Source: Geobacter sp.
GTDB taxonomy: Bacteria; Desulfobacterota; Desulfuromonadia; Geobacterales; DSM-12255
DNA: 64,000 nucleotides
NCBI GenBank assembly: GCA_009684525.1
Contig: WKKR01000004.1
Span: forward strand, 292,957 to 356,956
Direction of reading: 5' to 3'
Part shown: positions 16,659 through 24,333 of the stretch, piece by piece
How positions within the stretch are numbered: the first letter of the stretch is position 1
Layout: the number at the start of each line of letters is the position of its first letter
The notes under the pieces: model-generated
Databases searched by the model: none
What the model was told of the DNA's origin: nothing
The model's input: only the letters and a program-made list of their open reading frames with translations
Made by a program: the position numbers and the translations under genes

Positions 16659-17725
16659 GGGAAATGGGCCTTGAAAAGTTAGGGTGGGACCCCTGGTTTG
16701 AAGCGCTGTCGATACGGGAAGGCAGGCCAATTGAGATGCTGGCGCGGGTGGCAGCTGTGGACCGCGACCAGCTGGTGCTCCTGAACGACACGGGTGCATT
16801 CCGGGCAAAACTGGCGGGCAGCTACCTCTACCGTCACCGGCAATCAGAAGAGCTCCCCTGCGTCGGCGACTGGGTCTGTGTAGAGAAGAGCCCGGACGAC
16901 GACTTCGGGCTCATCCATGCCCTGCTCGACCGCAGGACGAGCCTGCGCCGCAAGGCGGCAGGCGGGTCGACGGAAGCCCAGATGATTGCGGCCAACGTCG
17001 ATTACGTCATCATCGTACAGTCCTGCCACTTCGATTTCAACCCGAACCGGCTTGAGCGCTATCTGGTCATGGTGCGGGACGGCGGCGCCGAGCCATGCGT
17101 CCTATTGACCAAGACAGACCTGGTCGAGCCTGACATAGTAGCCGACCAGCTTTCACGGATTCGTGCCCTCGGCGTCACCGCGCCGGTACTGACCCTGAGT
17201 AACGTCACCAGAGAGGGGATCGACGACCTGAAGCAGACATTGGTGCCCGGCAAGACCTATTGCTTTGTCGGCTCGTCGGGAGTCGGCAAGAGCACGATCA
17301 TCAACGAACTGATCGGCCGGGAGCTGTGCGAAACAAACGACGTCAGCGCCACCGGCGAAGGGCGGCACACCACCGTCCGCCGGGAGCTGATCCTCCTCCA
17401 AAGCGGTGCACTGGTCATCGACAACCCCGGCATGCGCGAGTTCGGAATCCTCAATGCGGAAGACGGCATCGACGGCGGCTTCATCGACATTACCGACCTC
17501 GCATCCCGCTGCCGCTACCGGGACTGCAGCCATAGCGGCGAACCTGGCTGCGCCGTCCACGCAGCCCTGAGCGCCGGCGAGATCGACCGGGACCACTACG
17601 AGAACTATTGCAAGCTTAAGGAAGAGGCTGCATTCTACCAGATGTCCCACGCCGAGAAGAGAAAGAAGGATCGTGACTTCGGCAAGTACATCAAGTCCGT
17701 CAAGAAAGGGATGACGCGGGATTGA
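16649..17725 (+). CDS. rsgA: RsgA-type circularly permuted GTPase
   Basis: GTPase of up to 358 residues that in its family checks maturation of the 30S ribosomal subunit. An N-terminal OB-fold (about 27-90) precedes the permuted G domain, in the order G4 TKTD, G1 GSSGVGKST, G3 DNPGMREF. The zinc module follows, with C-x5-C-x-H-x5-C in CRYRDCSHSGEPGC, then a basic C-terminus. DNPG replaces the common DTPG, as in some RsgA homologues. Possible starts are ATG 16649, 16655 (ATGA with the TIR stop) and 16664 (best SD, GAGGG). The overlap with the TIR gene implies coupled translation, an unusual neighbour for this GTPase. Confidence 0.9.
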   Translation: MGMREMGLEKLGWDPWFEALSIREGRPIEMLARVAAVDRDQLVLLNDTGAFRAKLAGSYLYRHRQSEELPCVGDWVCVEKSPDDDFGLIHALLDRRTSLRRKAAGGSTEAQMIAANVDYVIIVQSCHFDFNPNRLERYLVMVRDGGAEPCVLLTKTDLVEPDIVADQLSRIRALGVTAPVLTLSNVTREGIDDLKQTLVPGKTYCFVGSSGVGKSTIINELIGRELCETNDVSATGEGRHTTVRRELILLQSGALVIDNPGMREFGILNAEDGIDGGFIDITDLASRCRYRDCSHSGEPGCAVHAALSAGEIDRDHYENYCKLKEEAAFYQMSHAEKRKKDRDFGKYIKSVKKGMTRD

Positions 17726-17855
17726 CGGGTGGATGAAATCCTCTTGGAACCTGAATCCGGGGTAAAAGGATGGAGAATCGGGAGTTATGGAATAAGAGAA
17801 GTGGATTCTGCTGAGGATAGGCCGCCGGTAACAGAGAGGTTTGGGATTTATCGAT

Positions 17856-17889
17856 TACCGATAGAGGGAGTGAATTACCTATATCGGTA
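17856..17889. repeat. 12-bp inverted repeat (hairpin)
   Basis: TACCGATAGAGG (17856-17867) and its near complement (17878-17889) match at 11 of 12 positions around a 10-nt loop. A GCTTTT follows on the plus strand, so it could end rsgA transcription weakly, or it may be an operator. Confidence 0.5.
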
Positions 17890-17924
17890 GCTTTTGATAA
17901 GTGCAAAATAACGTCAAAATTCCC

Positions 17925-17975
17925 GGTATAAGGAACAAATCGTGTCCCCTATATGTGAAATTAATTCCTTATACC
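17925..17975. repeat. 11-bp perfect inverted repeat
   Basis: GGTATAAGGAA (17925-17935) and TTCCTTATACC (17965-17975) are perfectly complementary with a 29-nt spacer. The spacing is long for a terminator and suits two half-sites or the ends of a small mobile remnant. Confidence 0.45.
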
Positions 17976-18033
17976 AGGAGCTGGTTGCCAATATTGGGAA
18001 CTACTGCTAACTGGTCAATATGTAGTTAAGACG

Positions 18034-18333
18034 TTACCTGGCTTCTGCATGCAGTTTGAGGCCAAGCGCTGAAATAATTTTGAGAATCGTATCAAATCCT
18101 GGAACCCGCTCCCCTGAAAGGGCTTTATAGAGGCTTTCACGAGAAAGACCGGCATCACGAGCCACTTGAGACATCCCCTTGGCACGGGCTATGTCGCCCA
18201 GGGCTTTGGCAATGAAAGCGGCATCGCCATTTGCCTCTTCGAAAGATGCTTCAAGATAGGCCGCCATTTCTTCCGGAGTTCTGAGGTGTTCGGCAACATC
18301 ATATCGGCTGGTTGTTGTTTTGGGCATTTTCAA
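18034..18333 (-). CDS. HI1420-type antitoxin, HTH protein
   Basis: DNA-binding antitoxin of 99 residues. The C-terminal half is a Cro/C1-type helix-turn-helix (MSQVARDAGLSRESLYKAL) followed by TILKIISALGLKL, the pattern of the 'addiction module antidote' family (HI1420). It begins 3 nt after the toxin stop. Toxin-first order is normal for this family. It should neutralise the partner toxin and repress the operon. Strong HTH conservation and tight spacing support a working module. Confidence 0.88.
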   Translation of the reverse strand: MKMPKTTTSRYDVAEHLRTPEEMAAYLEASFEEANGDAAFIAKALGDIARAKGMSQVARDAGLSRESLYKALSGERVPGFDTILKIISALGLKLHAEAR

Positions 18334-18336
18334 CTC

Positions 18337-18627
18337 CTATAGATTCTGTGCAAGCTGAATTGCTGATTTAATGTCCTTAGACTGGCTACCTTTATCGCCA
18401 CCGGCCAAAAGGATGATCAATTCGCTGCCGCGTTGGATAAAATAAACTCGATAACCCGGACCGTAGTTGATTCGCATTTCCGAGACACCCTCCCCGACCG
18501 GCTTAACGTCTCCTGCATTCCCGGAGGCAAGTCGTTCAATCCTGACAAGGACACGAGCCTTGGCTTGGATATCGCGTAGGTTGTCAAGCCAGTTGGCAAA
18601 ATGTTCGGTTTTGCGGATTTCAACCAT
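18337..18627 (-). CDS. HI1419/RelE-ParE superfamily toxin
   Basis: Toxin of 96 residues related to HigB/RelE 'addiction module killer' proteins. The family pattern is visible: FANWLDNLRD, ARVLVRIERLASGN, then GVSEMRINYGPGYRVYFIQRG and LLAGGDKGSQSKDI. Members cleave mRNA at the ribosome. Start ATG 18627 is chosen over a TTG at 18633. It lies in the accessory stretch between rsgA and the FRG gene. Confidence 0.88.
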   Translation of the reverse strand: MVEIRKTEHFANWLDNLRDIQAKARVLVRIERLASGNAGDVKPVGEGVSEMRINYGPGYRVYFIQRGSELIILLAGGDKGSQSKDIKSAIQLAQNL

Positions 18628-18772
18628 AGACAAACTGTATCCTGCTGGCTACACCATGTCAAATGAAAAGACAAGAAGAACAGCCCAATCGGCAAGACCA
18701 GCCGAAGGCTGGCCAGCCTCAGCCCATAGGCCGAGACCGAATCTACTCACACCCATCTGGAGATTTCCCTAA

Positions 18773-18994
18773 ATGGACATTCCACGGATCTTCACTATCA
18801 CCGAAAGTGCTCACCGCATCCATAACCCGTTCACACCCGAAAAGCTTGCTACTCTCGGAGCGGCGCTACGTCTGGAATCGGGGACCCGAGTGCTCGACCT
18901 CGGCAGCGGTTCGGGGGAGATGCTGTGCACCTGGGCACGCGATTATGGTAGCCGGTGCGGCCACCGCAACGCCTGCTGCCCCCCCTTGCGCTGA
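18773..18994 (+). pseudogene. truncated class I SAM-dependent methyltransferase
   Basis: An ORF of 73 residues carries only the start of a methyltransferase: the leader MDIPRIFTITESAHRIHNPF and the SAM-binding motif I (VLDLGSGSGEML), ending at ARDYG. After about residue 57 the reading turns into GSRCGHRNACCPPLR, which has no resemblance to the family, and stops. Family members usually run to about 250 residues. A GGAG lies upstream, so it may still be translated. The rest of the gene has been deleted, which suggests a rearrangement joint near 18945. Confidence 0.7.
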
Positions 18995-19209
18995 TCTGCA
19001 GCGTCGTGTGCACCCCAAAAGTGGAAAAACTTCCCGCAATGGTTATACTTTTCTCCCAAGGGCAAACCGTTTTTGCCGACTGGTGAGAAATGGCCATGAA
19101 ACGACGCGTACCATTTCAGCGGCCCAGCGTCTCACCTTCCCTGCCGGCCATCGACACGTCCATTACATGAGATCCGATGAAATGAGAAGGTCCTACGGAG
19201 GAGCTGCAA
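18995..19209. other. remnant or intergenic stretch
   Basis: No continuous continuation of the methyltransferase frame was found here, so the missing part was replaced rather than only frameshifted. The last 20 nt carry the GGAGG ribosome binding site of the FRG gene. Confidence 0.4.
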
Positions 19210-20130
19210 ATGTCGTCTGCCATAGAGCATTACACCTGCACGTCAGCAGAAGATATGCTGGAAAAACTGAGGCCCACACATGAACTCTGGCGGGGCACCC
19301 GCCAGTTCTGGGTATTCCGGGGGCTCTGGAACGACGATTTTACCCTCATCCCCAGCGCGTTGCGCAGTTCCCCTGCGGCAAAGCTCGGCTATACCTTTGC
19401 CCCGAAGAAAGGGGTCCAGCCGACCAACCAGGAGCAAATAGAAGCCGAGTTCCGAAGGCTGCACGAATTTTACTGGTCCATCGACGCCCAGGGGCTTCTT
19501 GCGCCTGTGGACAGCAACCTGCTCCGGACACCCAAAGGGTGGCAACAACTCGAAAAGAAGATCACGAGTCAGGGATGGCCGATCGATGAACTGCTGCCAC
19601 TCCTTGCCCTGGCACAGCATTACGGCGTGCACACGCGTCTGTTGGACTGGAGCGACAAGCCGCTTGTCGCGGCGTATTTCGCGGCAAAGAAGGCTGTCGA
19701 GAAGGCCAGCGCACAATTCCTCAGTGTATGGGCCCTGAATCTCGACTGGGTAGCAAACACGGCATTTCCTGGCGGCTTAAACACGTCCGTTTACATAGTC
19801 ACGGCGCCCCATGCCTCGAATCCCAACCTGCATGCCCAGGGTGGCATCTTTACAACGGAAATGCTTACCAGGACCGCATTCCCCAAACCGGTGAACTGCA
19901 AACCGGTGAACATCCTCATTGAAAAGGAATGGAAAGCCCTGCGTTGCGCGGACCCGGTAATGGGGCACTTCAAGCTGCCCAGTTCCGAGGCGAGGAAACT
20001 GCTTCGGTTGCTCAACCAGGAAGGGATAAACGCGGCAACAATCTATCCGGGCTACAAGGGGGTCGCTGATTCGCTGATCGAACGGGAACTGTGGGACATC
20101 CCCGAGCGGGCGACCTACTGGATGAAATAA
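19210..20130 (+). CDS. FRG-domain protein
   Basis: Protein of 306 residues with the FRG domain, named for its F-R-G motif, here F36-R37-G38 in FWVFRGL. The second conserved block is LALAQHYGVHTRLLDWSDKPLVAAYFA (about 132-158) with H137, H141 and LLDW. The catalytic role of FRG proteins is not established. They recur in mobile and defence-rich regions, and the fold has been compared with ADP-ribosyl transferases, but I cannot confirm that here. There is no signal peptide. GGAGG precedes ATG 19210. It stands alone beside a truncated methyltransferase, convergent with actP. Confidence 0.85.
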   Translation: MSSAIEHYTCTSAEDMLEKLRPTHELWRGTRQFWVFRGLWNDDFTLIPSALRSSPAAKLGYTFAPKKGVQPTNQEQIEAEFRRLHEFYWSIDAQGLLAPVDSNLLRTPKGWQQLEKKITSQGWPIDELLPLLALAQHYGVHTRLLDWSDKPLVAAYFAAKKAVEKASAQFLSVWALNLDWVANTAFPGGLNTSVYIVTAPHASNPNLHAQGGIFTTEMLTRTAFPKPVNCKPVNILIEKEWKALRCADPVMGHFKLPSSEARKLLRLLNQEGINAATIYPGYKGVADSLIERELWDIPERATYWMK

Positions 20131-20213
20131 CCCTCGGACCGAAACACCGGAGCCGACAACACGTCGGATCGACGTTCCCATCGGGATCACATCCCTGCAG
20201 TACATACCCACAC

Positions 20214-20239
20214 AAAAAAAGGGGAGGCATGGCCTCCCC
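20214..20239 (-). terminator. terminator of acetate symporter operon
   Basis: GGGGAGGC (20221-20228) and GCCTCCCC (20232-20239) form a perfect 8-bp stem with a 3-nt loop. On the minus strand it is followed by seven T (20220-20214), a classic intrinsic terminator for the symporter operon. It may also stop FRG transcription from the other side. Confidence 0.85.
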
Positions 20240-20269
20240 TTCATTTCATCACACTACCTTGTCGTTACA

Positions 20270-22228
20270 TCAATGATCGATGGCCTTGGCCATGCCGATG
20301 CCGGTGTTCTGGCGGACGTAGATCTCGTCGAACATCTCTTCGGACTTGCGGCTCGGGAACGCCAGGCAGCCGATGATGGCGGCCAGGAAGCCAAGAGGAA
20401 TGGAGATGATGCCCGGGTTCTTCAACGGGAAGAGCGGTGCATCCAGGCCCAGCATGGATTTGCCGTCCTTGTTCTTCTCGTAGTCGGCCTTGGCTTTTTC
20501 CATATCTTTTAGCTGCTTAGCGTTGAGCACAGTCCCTTCAGCTTGTTTTTTCTCCAGGGTAGTGAATATCTTCTGGGCGTCGGCAGCAACCTTCTTCGGA
20601 TAGGTCATGTTCGGGGAGACCATCACCAGAGCGATAGCGGCCACAGTTCCGACTACCAGGCCGGAGATGACGCCGGCAGTGTTGAACTTGCGCCAGAACA
20701 GCGACATGAAGACGACCGGCAGGTTACCGGAGGAGGCAACGGCAAAAGCCAGTGCCACCAGGTGGGCTACGTTGGATTTCTCTGCCGCGATGCCGATCAT
20801 GATGCCGGCGGCACCGACGAACAGGGAGGTAACGCGGGCAGCCATAACCTGCTCGTGCTGGTCGGCATGGCCGTCCTTGAAAACATTGACATAAACGTCA
20901 TGGGCAATGGCTGCGGAGGCTGCCAGCACCAGGCCGGAGACCACCGCCAGAATGGTGGCGAAGGCAACAGCGCAGAGGAAGGCGAGGAAGATGTCGCCGA
21001 TCACCGGGGCGATGTCGCCGCCCATTTTCTGGGCGAGCATCATGGCGGCCATGTTACCACCTTTGCCGATTCCGCTGATCGCCTGCGGGGTTACGTGGAT
21101 GGCGGCGCCGAAGCCGAGCAGGGTGGTCAGGATATAGAAAGAACCGATGATGAACATGGCGATGATGACCGACTTGCGGGCGGCCTGGGCCGTCGGCACG
21201 GTGAAGAAGCGCATCAGGATGTGCGGCATGCCGGCGGTGCCGAGCACCAGGGCCATGCCGAGGGAGATCTGGTCGAGCGGTGCCTTCAGGAAGAGGCCCG
21301 GCTCAAGGAAGCGCTGGCCGTAGTCGAAACCGGGCACCGGCAGCGGGTCTTTGAGGACTACCTTCTGTACGTGCTCGATGATGTTCGGGCTGGTGGCGAT
21401 GTCGGTGAAAAACTGGATCGGGTTAAATCCTGATTTTGCTGCAACCAGAATCGACAGGAGCGCTGCACCGGACATGAGCAGGCCGGCCTTGATGATCTGG
21501 ACCCAGGTGGTGGCGGTCATGCCGCCGAAGACGACGTAGCCGACCATCAGGATGCCGACGCCGATGATGGCGGTCTTGTAGGGGACACCGATCAGGAGCT
21601 GCATCAGCTTGCCGGCACCGACCATCTGGGCGGTGAGGTAGAAGGTGGAGACAACAACCGTTGAGAGAGCGGCCACGGCGCGCACCGGCTTCGGCTCGGT
21701 CCTGAAGGAAAGGATGTCCCCCAGGGTGTACTTGCCGGCGTTGCGGCAGGGCTCGGCGATGATCAGGAGCACGGTGATGTAGGCGACCAGCCACCCCACC
21801 GAGTACATGAAGCCGTCATAGCCGTAAAGCGAGATCAGACCGGAAATCCCCAGGAACGAGGCTGCCGACATGTAGTCGCCGGCGATGGCCCAGCCGTTCT
21901 GGGTGCCGGTGATCCCGCCGCCGGCCGCATAGAAGTCCGCTGCCGATTTGGTCTTCTTGGCCGACCAGACAACGACCCCCATGGTGATGGCAACGATGGC
22001 CACGAACATGGTAATGGTGATGGCCTTGTTGGCCTTGATTTCAGTCTTGACCGGTGCTGCCGGTGCCGGGGTAGCGGTCTGCTGCATGGCCGCGGGTGCG
22101 GCCGGGGTGGTGGCTGCGGGCGCGGTTACGGCCGAAGCGTTGGTGGTGTCAGGGGCCTTGGCCGGCTCGGCAAAGGCGACGGAGCCCACGGAAAGGGCCA
22201 GGGTCAATGCGACGAACAGTTTTTTCAT
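20270..22228 (-). CDS. actP: sodium:solute symporter, ActP-like acetate permease
   Basis: Integral membrane symporter of 652 residues in the SSS family; acetate is the likely substrate. A signal-like N-terminus (1-20) is followed by an Ala/Pro/Thr-rich stretch (about 21-63) before TM1. Family blocks include FYAAGGGITGTQNGWAIAGDYMSAASFLG and GGMTATTWVQIIKAG. Near the C-terminus a charged, helical insert of about 60 residues (KKVAADAQKIFTTLEKKQAEG...) separates the last TMs. It is longer than E. coli ActP (about 549). It follows the DUF485 gene by 18 nt, as in yjcH-actP. Acetate is the main electron donor of Geobacter-like bacteria. Confidence 0.9.
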   Translation of the reverse strand: MKKLFVALTLALSVGSVAFAEPAKAPDTTNASAVTAPAATTPAAPAAMQQTATPAPAAPVKTEIKANKAITITMFVAIVAITMGVVVWSAKKTKSAADFYAAGGGITGTQNGWAIAGDYMSAASFLGISGLISLYGYDGFMYSVGWLVAYITVLLIIAEPCRNAGKYTLGDILSFRTEPKPVRAVAALSTVVVSTFYLTAQMVGAGKLMQLLIGVPYKTAIIGVGILMVGYVVFGGMTATTWVQIIKAGLLMSGAALLSILVAAKSGFNPIQFFTDIATSPNIIEHVQKVVLKDPLPVPGFDYGQRFLEPGLFLKAPLDQISLGMALVLGTAGMPHILMRFFTVPTAQAARKSVIIAMFIIGSFYILTTLLGFGAAIHVTPQAISGIGKGGNMAAMMLAQKMGGDIAPVIGDIFLAFLCAVAFATILAVVSGLVLAASAAIAHDVYVNVFKDGHADQHEQVMAARVTSLFVGAAGIMIGIAAEKSNVAHLVALAFAVASSGNLPVVFMSLFWRKFNTAGVISGLVVGTVAAIALVMVSPNMTYPKKVAADAQKIFTTLEKKQAEGTVLNAKQLKDMEKAKADYEKNKDGKSMLGLDAPLFPLKNPGIISIPLGFLAAIIGCLAFPSRKSEEMFDEIYVRQNTGIGMAKAIDH

Positions 22229-22246
22229 GTGTCCTTTCCTCCTTTC

Positions 22247-22555
22247 CTATTTGAGCTCGTCCACCAGCTCGCGAGTCAGCCGGTCGAAGTCTTTGTTGGC
22301 AACGTGGGCATAGTAAATGGCCAGTCCCCAGGAGACGAAGAACTGGGAGAGGGCGAACAGGTAGCCGAAGTTGACCGGCCCGATCACCTTGATCTTGAAG
22401 AGCCCCGGCGCATAGGCCGCGCCGATGGGGAGGAGGAAGTAGTACACGGTGGAGAAAATCCACCAGCCGAAAAGAAAGGCGGATTTCTTTCTGTGAAGCT
22501 CGACGAACTTCGGGTTTTTGGCAATGGCTGTCCAGTCGTACTGCTTCTGTGCCAT
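22247..22555 (-). CDS. yjcH: DUF485 inner-membrane protein, YjcH-like
   Basis: Membrane protein of 102 residues with two TM segments (about 24-46 and 58-83) and the DUF485 opening (WTAIAKNPKFVELHRKKSAFLFG). It routinely precedes actP and is thought to assist the symporter. The start at 22555 has AAGGAG 7 nt upstream; the longer reading to 22612 has neither RBS nor family similarity. It is co-transcribed with the symporter gene. Confidence 0.9.
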   Translation of the reverse strand: MAQKQYDWTAIAKNPKFVELHRKKSAFLFGWWIFSTVYYFLLPIGAAYAPGLFKIKVIGPVNFGYLFALSQFFVSWGLAIYYAHVANKDFDRLTRELVDELK

Positions 22556-22668
22556 GGCTGTTACTCCTTTCGCATGAAAATGTGTTCGAGAAGCGGCGTC
22601 CCGTTCCCGCAATTCAACCCGATTCTGAAATCTCCCTCCTTTCGTATATGATGGTGAAACGAAGTCAG

Positions 22669-23442
22669 TTATCCTCGGGCATAACCGAATCGTTCCGAAA
22701 GCATCTCAGCTCCTTCCTGCAAGGAGGGGATGATCTCGGTTTCCAGCCGGTCGGCGAGCATCCTGAATGAAGGTGCCAGCATGGTGATGGCGCCTACCAC
22801 CTTGCCGGCATAGTCCTTGACCGCAACGGCAACGCTGATTATCCCATCTCCCAGGCCGTTACGGTCTACGGCGACCCCCTTTTTCCGGATGTCGTCAAGC
22901 TCTGATTCGAGCAGCCGCAGATTGCACGGAGCTTTTCTGCGCCTCCCCCGCTTGACATTGGAATTCGTGTCTCTGCATTCCAGGGCCTTGATGGCCTTGC
23001 CAGCCGCGTTACTGAAGAAGGGGAACCGCTGACCGACCAGAGGTGCCGCCTTGACTTTCTGCCTGCAGTCGACCATATCCAGGAACATGACCTCATCATC
23101 CTTCAGCACGGTCATGTAGACCGCTTCATCGTGCTTTTTCGCCAGCTCTTCCATGACGGGATGGGCATAGGTGATGATTGTGGATTTGTTGAGAATTTTT
23201 TGGGAAAGACCGACAGCACTGATCCCGAGCCGGTACGTGCCGCTGAGCTGGTCGCGTTCGACCATTCCTCGCATTTCAAGGGTAGCCATCAGGCGAAACG
23301 CCTTGTTCCTGGAAATGTGCAATTGAGAACAGAGGTGCGGCAGCGAAATGTGCCCTGATTCCGAGGCGAGTATCAATTCGAGTACGTCGAAAACGACGTC
23401 AATAGAACGTATGGAATAATCCGGGTTGATTTTTCGTATCAT
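22669..23442 (-). CDS. IclR-family transcriptional regulator
   Basis: Regulator of 257 residues. A winged helix at about 12-75 (LPHLCSQLHISRNKAFRLMATLEMRGMV) is followed by the IclR effector domain to the end. A short basic insert (NSNVKRGRRRKAP, about 163-176) falls inside the effector domain and is unusual. It lies 113 nt upstream of yjcH-actP on the same strand, so control of acetate uptake is the natural inference. A GAGG ribosome binding site precedes ATG 23442. Confidence 0.88.
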   Translation of the reverse strand: MIRKINPDYSIRSIDVVFDVLELILASESGHISLPHLCSQLHISRNKAFRLMATLEMRGMVERDQLSGTYRLGISAVGLSQKILNKSTIITYAHPVMEELAKKHDEAVYMTVLKDDEVMFLDMVDCRQKVKAAPLVGQRFPFFSNAAGKAIKALECRDTNSNVKRGRRRKAPCNLRLLESELDDIRKKGVAVDRNGLGDGIISVAVAVKDYAGKVVGAITMLAPSFRMLADRLETEIIPSLQEGAEMLSERFGYARG

Positions 23443-23671
23443 GGCCAGACCTCATCAATTCGCTTTTCATCAGATATATAACTGTCTGAGAGCCGCAGAG
23501 CGCGAGATCATGCCAAAACAATGCACCTCTCCTGTCCAGGTGGAAAACCTGGCAACGCCTGGTAAATGGGAGTCCGTACCGAACCGATGTCGGGATACAC
23601 TACCACGGACAGCCGCAGAGATTCTCCGCAGCTGTCCCCCTATGTCACAGGCAAAACGAGGAGAAAATTGA
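23443..23671. other. intergenic region with possible structured RNA
   Basis: No convincing gene. Between about 23565 and 23635 several complementary segments occur: GTCCGT with ACGGAC, CCGA with TCGG, and an imperfect 10-bp stem around AGCCGCAGAG. This density suggests a folded transcript, but I do not match it to any known riboswitch or small RNA. The IclR promoter must lie near 23443-23500. Confidence 0.3.
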
Positions 23672-23995
23672 TCAGGCGCTCAGGGGAAAAGGAATGGGAG
23701 GGGCACGGGAGGCGTGTTGCAGCGAGGGAGTGAACGTCGAGAAGGAAAACTCATCAATCGAGGAGAGGAACCCGACACATTGGATTCTGACGAGAACGGG
23801 ACTCTGATGCGGGAGGACAAAATCAACCTGCAGCTGCTGTACGACTTCAACTGACTTTTTCGATATGCTTTCTAGTACGGCGCGGGGACGCTGTTTTGGA
23901 GCCCCCCCCCCTGAGAGAAACGGATTGCGCATCCCCAGGAAAACCAGGAAAAACGAAGCCAGAATGATGGAGCTGTAGAGTATTTTCCTGTTCAT
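23672..23995 (-). CDS. hypothetical membrane-anchored protein
   Basis: ORF of 107 residues with a plausible N-terminal membrane anchor (KILYSSIILASFFLVFLG, about 4-21) and no recognised domain. No good ribosome binding site precedes ATG 23995. A run of ten G on the coding strand (23911-23902) falls at about residue 29 (SGGG), where slippage would switch the frame. Composition in the second half is ordinary. It may be a real small gene, a decayed one, or a chance ORF. Confidence 0.3.
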   Translation of the reverse strand: MNRKILYSSIILASFFLVFLGMRNPFLSGGGAPKQRPRAVLESISKKSVEVVQQLQVDFVLPHQSPVLVRIQCVGFLSSIDEFSFSTFTPSLQHASRAPPIPFPLSA

Positions 23996-24333
23996 GGCCA
24001 GCCCGTCGAGTACCTGCGTGAATATCGCCCGAGCAGTGAAATGCGTGATCACCCGGGAAGCAGCGTGAAGAAAATATAACAACTTTATATTTAGTACGCA
24101 ACATAAAATATAAAAAAAATTTCAGTTCGTAACACGTCGAATATTATTGACAAAAATATTTGAACAACGTCGCATCATCCAGTTAATTCTCCATATACTG
24201 GGATATTTCATTGCGGGAAAAAGTGGGGGGGCACGATGGAACGGCAGGATAGTAGCCGCATCAGGAAGGTTCGTGAAGGGGAGGAGAGCAGGCGGAAGTG
24301 GGCGCCGTCAGGATACACGGTGGACATACGGGG
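23996..24333. other. AT-rich intergenic region
   Basis: About 340 nt, strongly AT-rich between 24070 and 24165. A TTGACA at 24147-24152 could be a -35 box, but no good -10 follows. I see no gene, repeat or terminator that I can support. Confidence 0.4.

Larger units (their letters stand above)
17726..18033. other. AT-rich intergenic region with two inverted repeats
   Basis: About 308 nt without a credible ORF, much more AT-rich than its flanks. It holds two separate inverted repeats, listed on their own. It marks the boundary between rsgA and the toxin-antitoxin pair and may be an integration scar. No att-like direct repeat was recognised. Confidence 0.5.

Noticed and set aside
18663..19283. 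206-codon plus-strand frame across the methyltransferase remnant
   Set aside because: It carries no domain, and it crosses the motif-bearing methyltransferase frame and the FRG start.
23426..23671. 81-codon plus-strand ORF upstream of iclR
   Set aside because: It overlaps the iclR start and has no ribosome binding site or family. The sequence looks more like a structured non-coding stretch.
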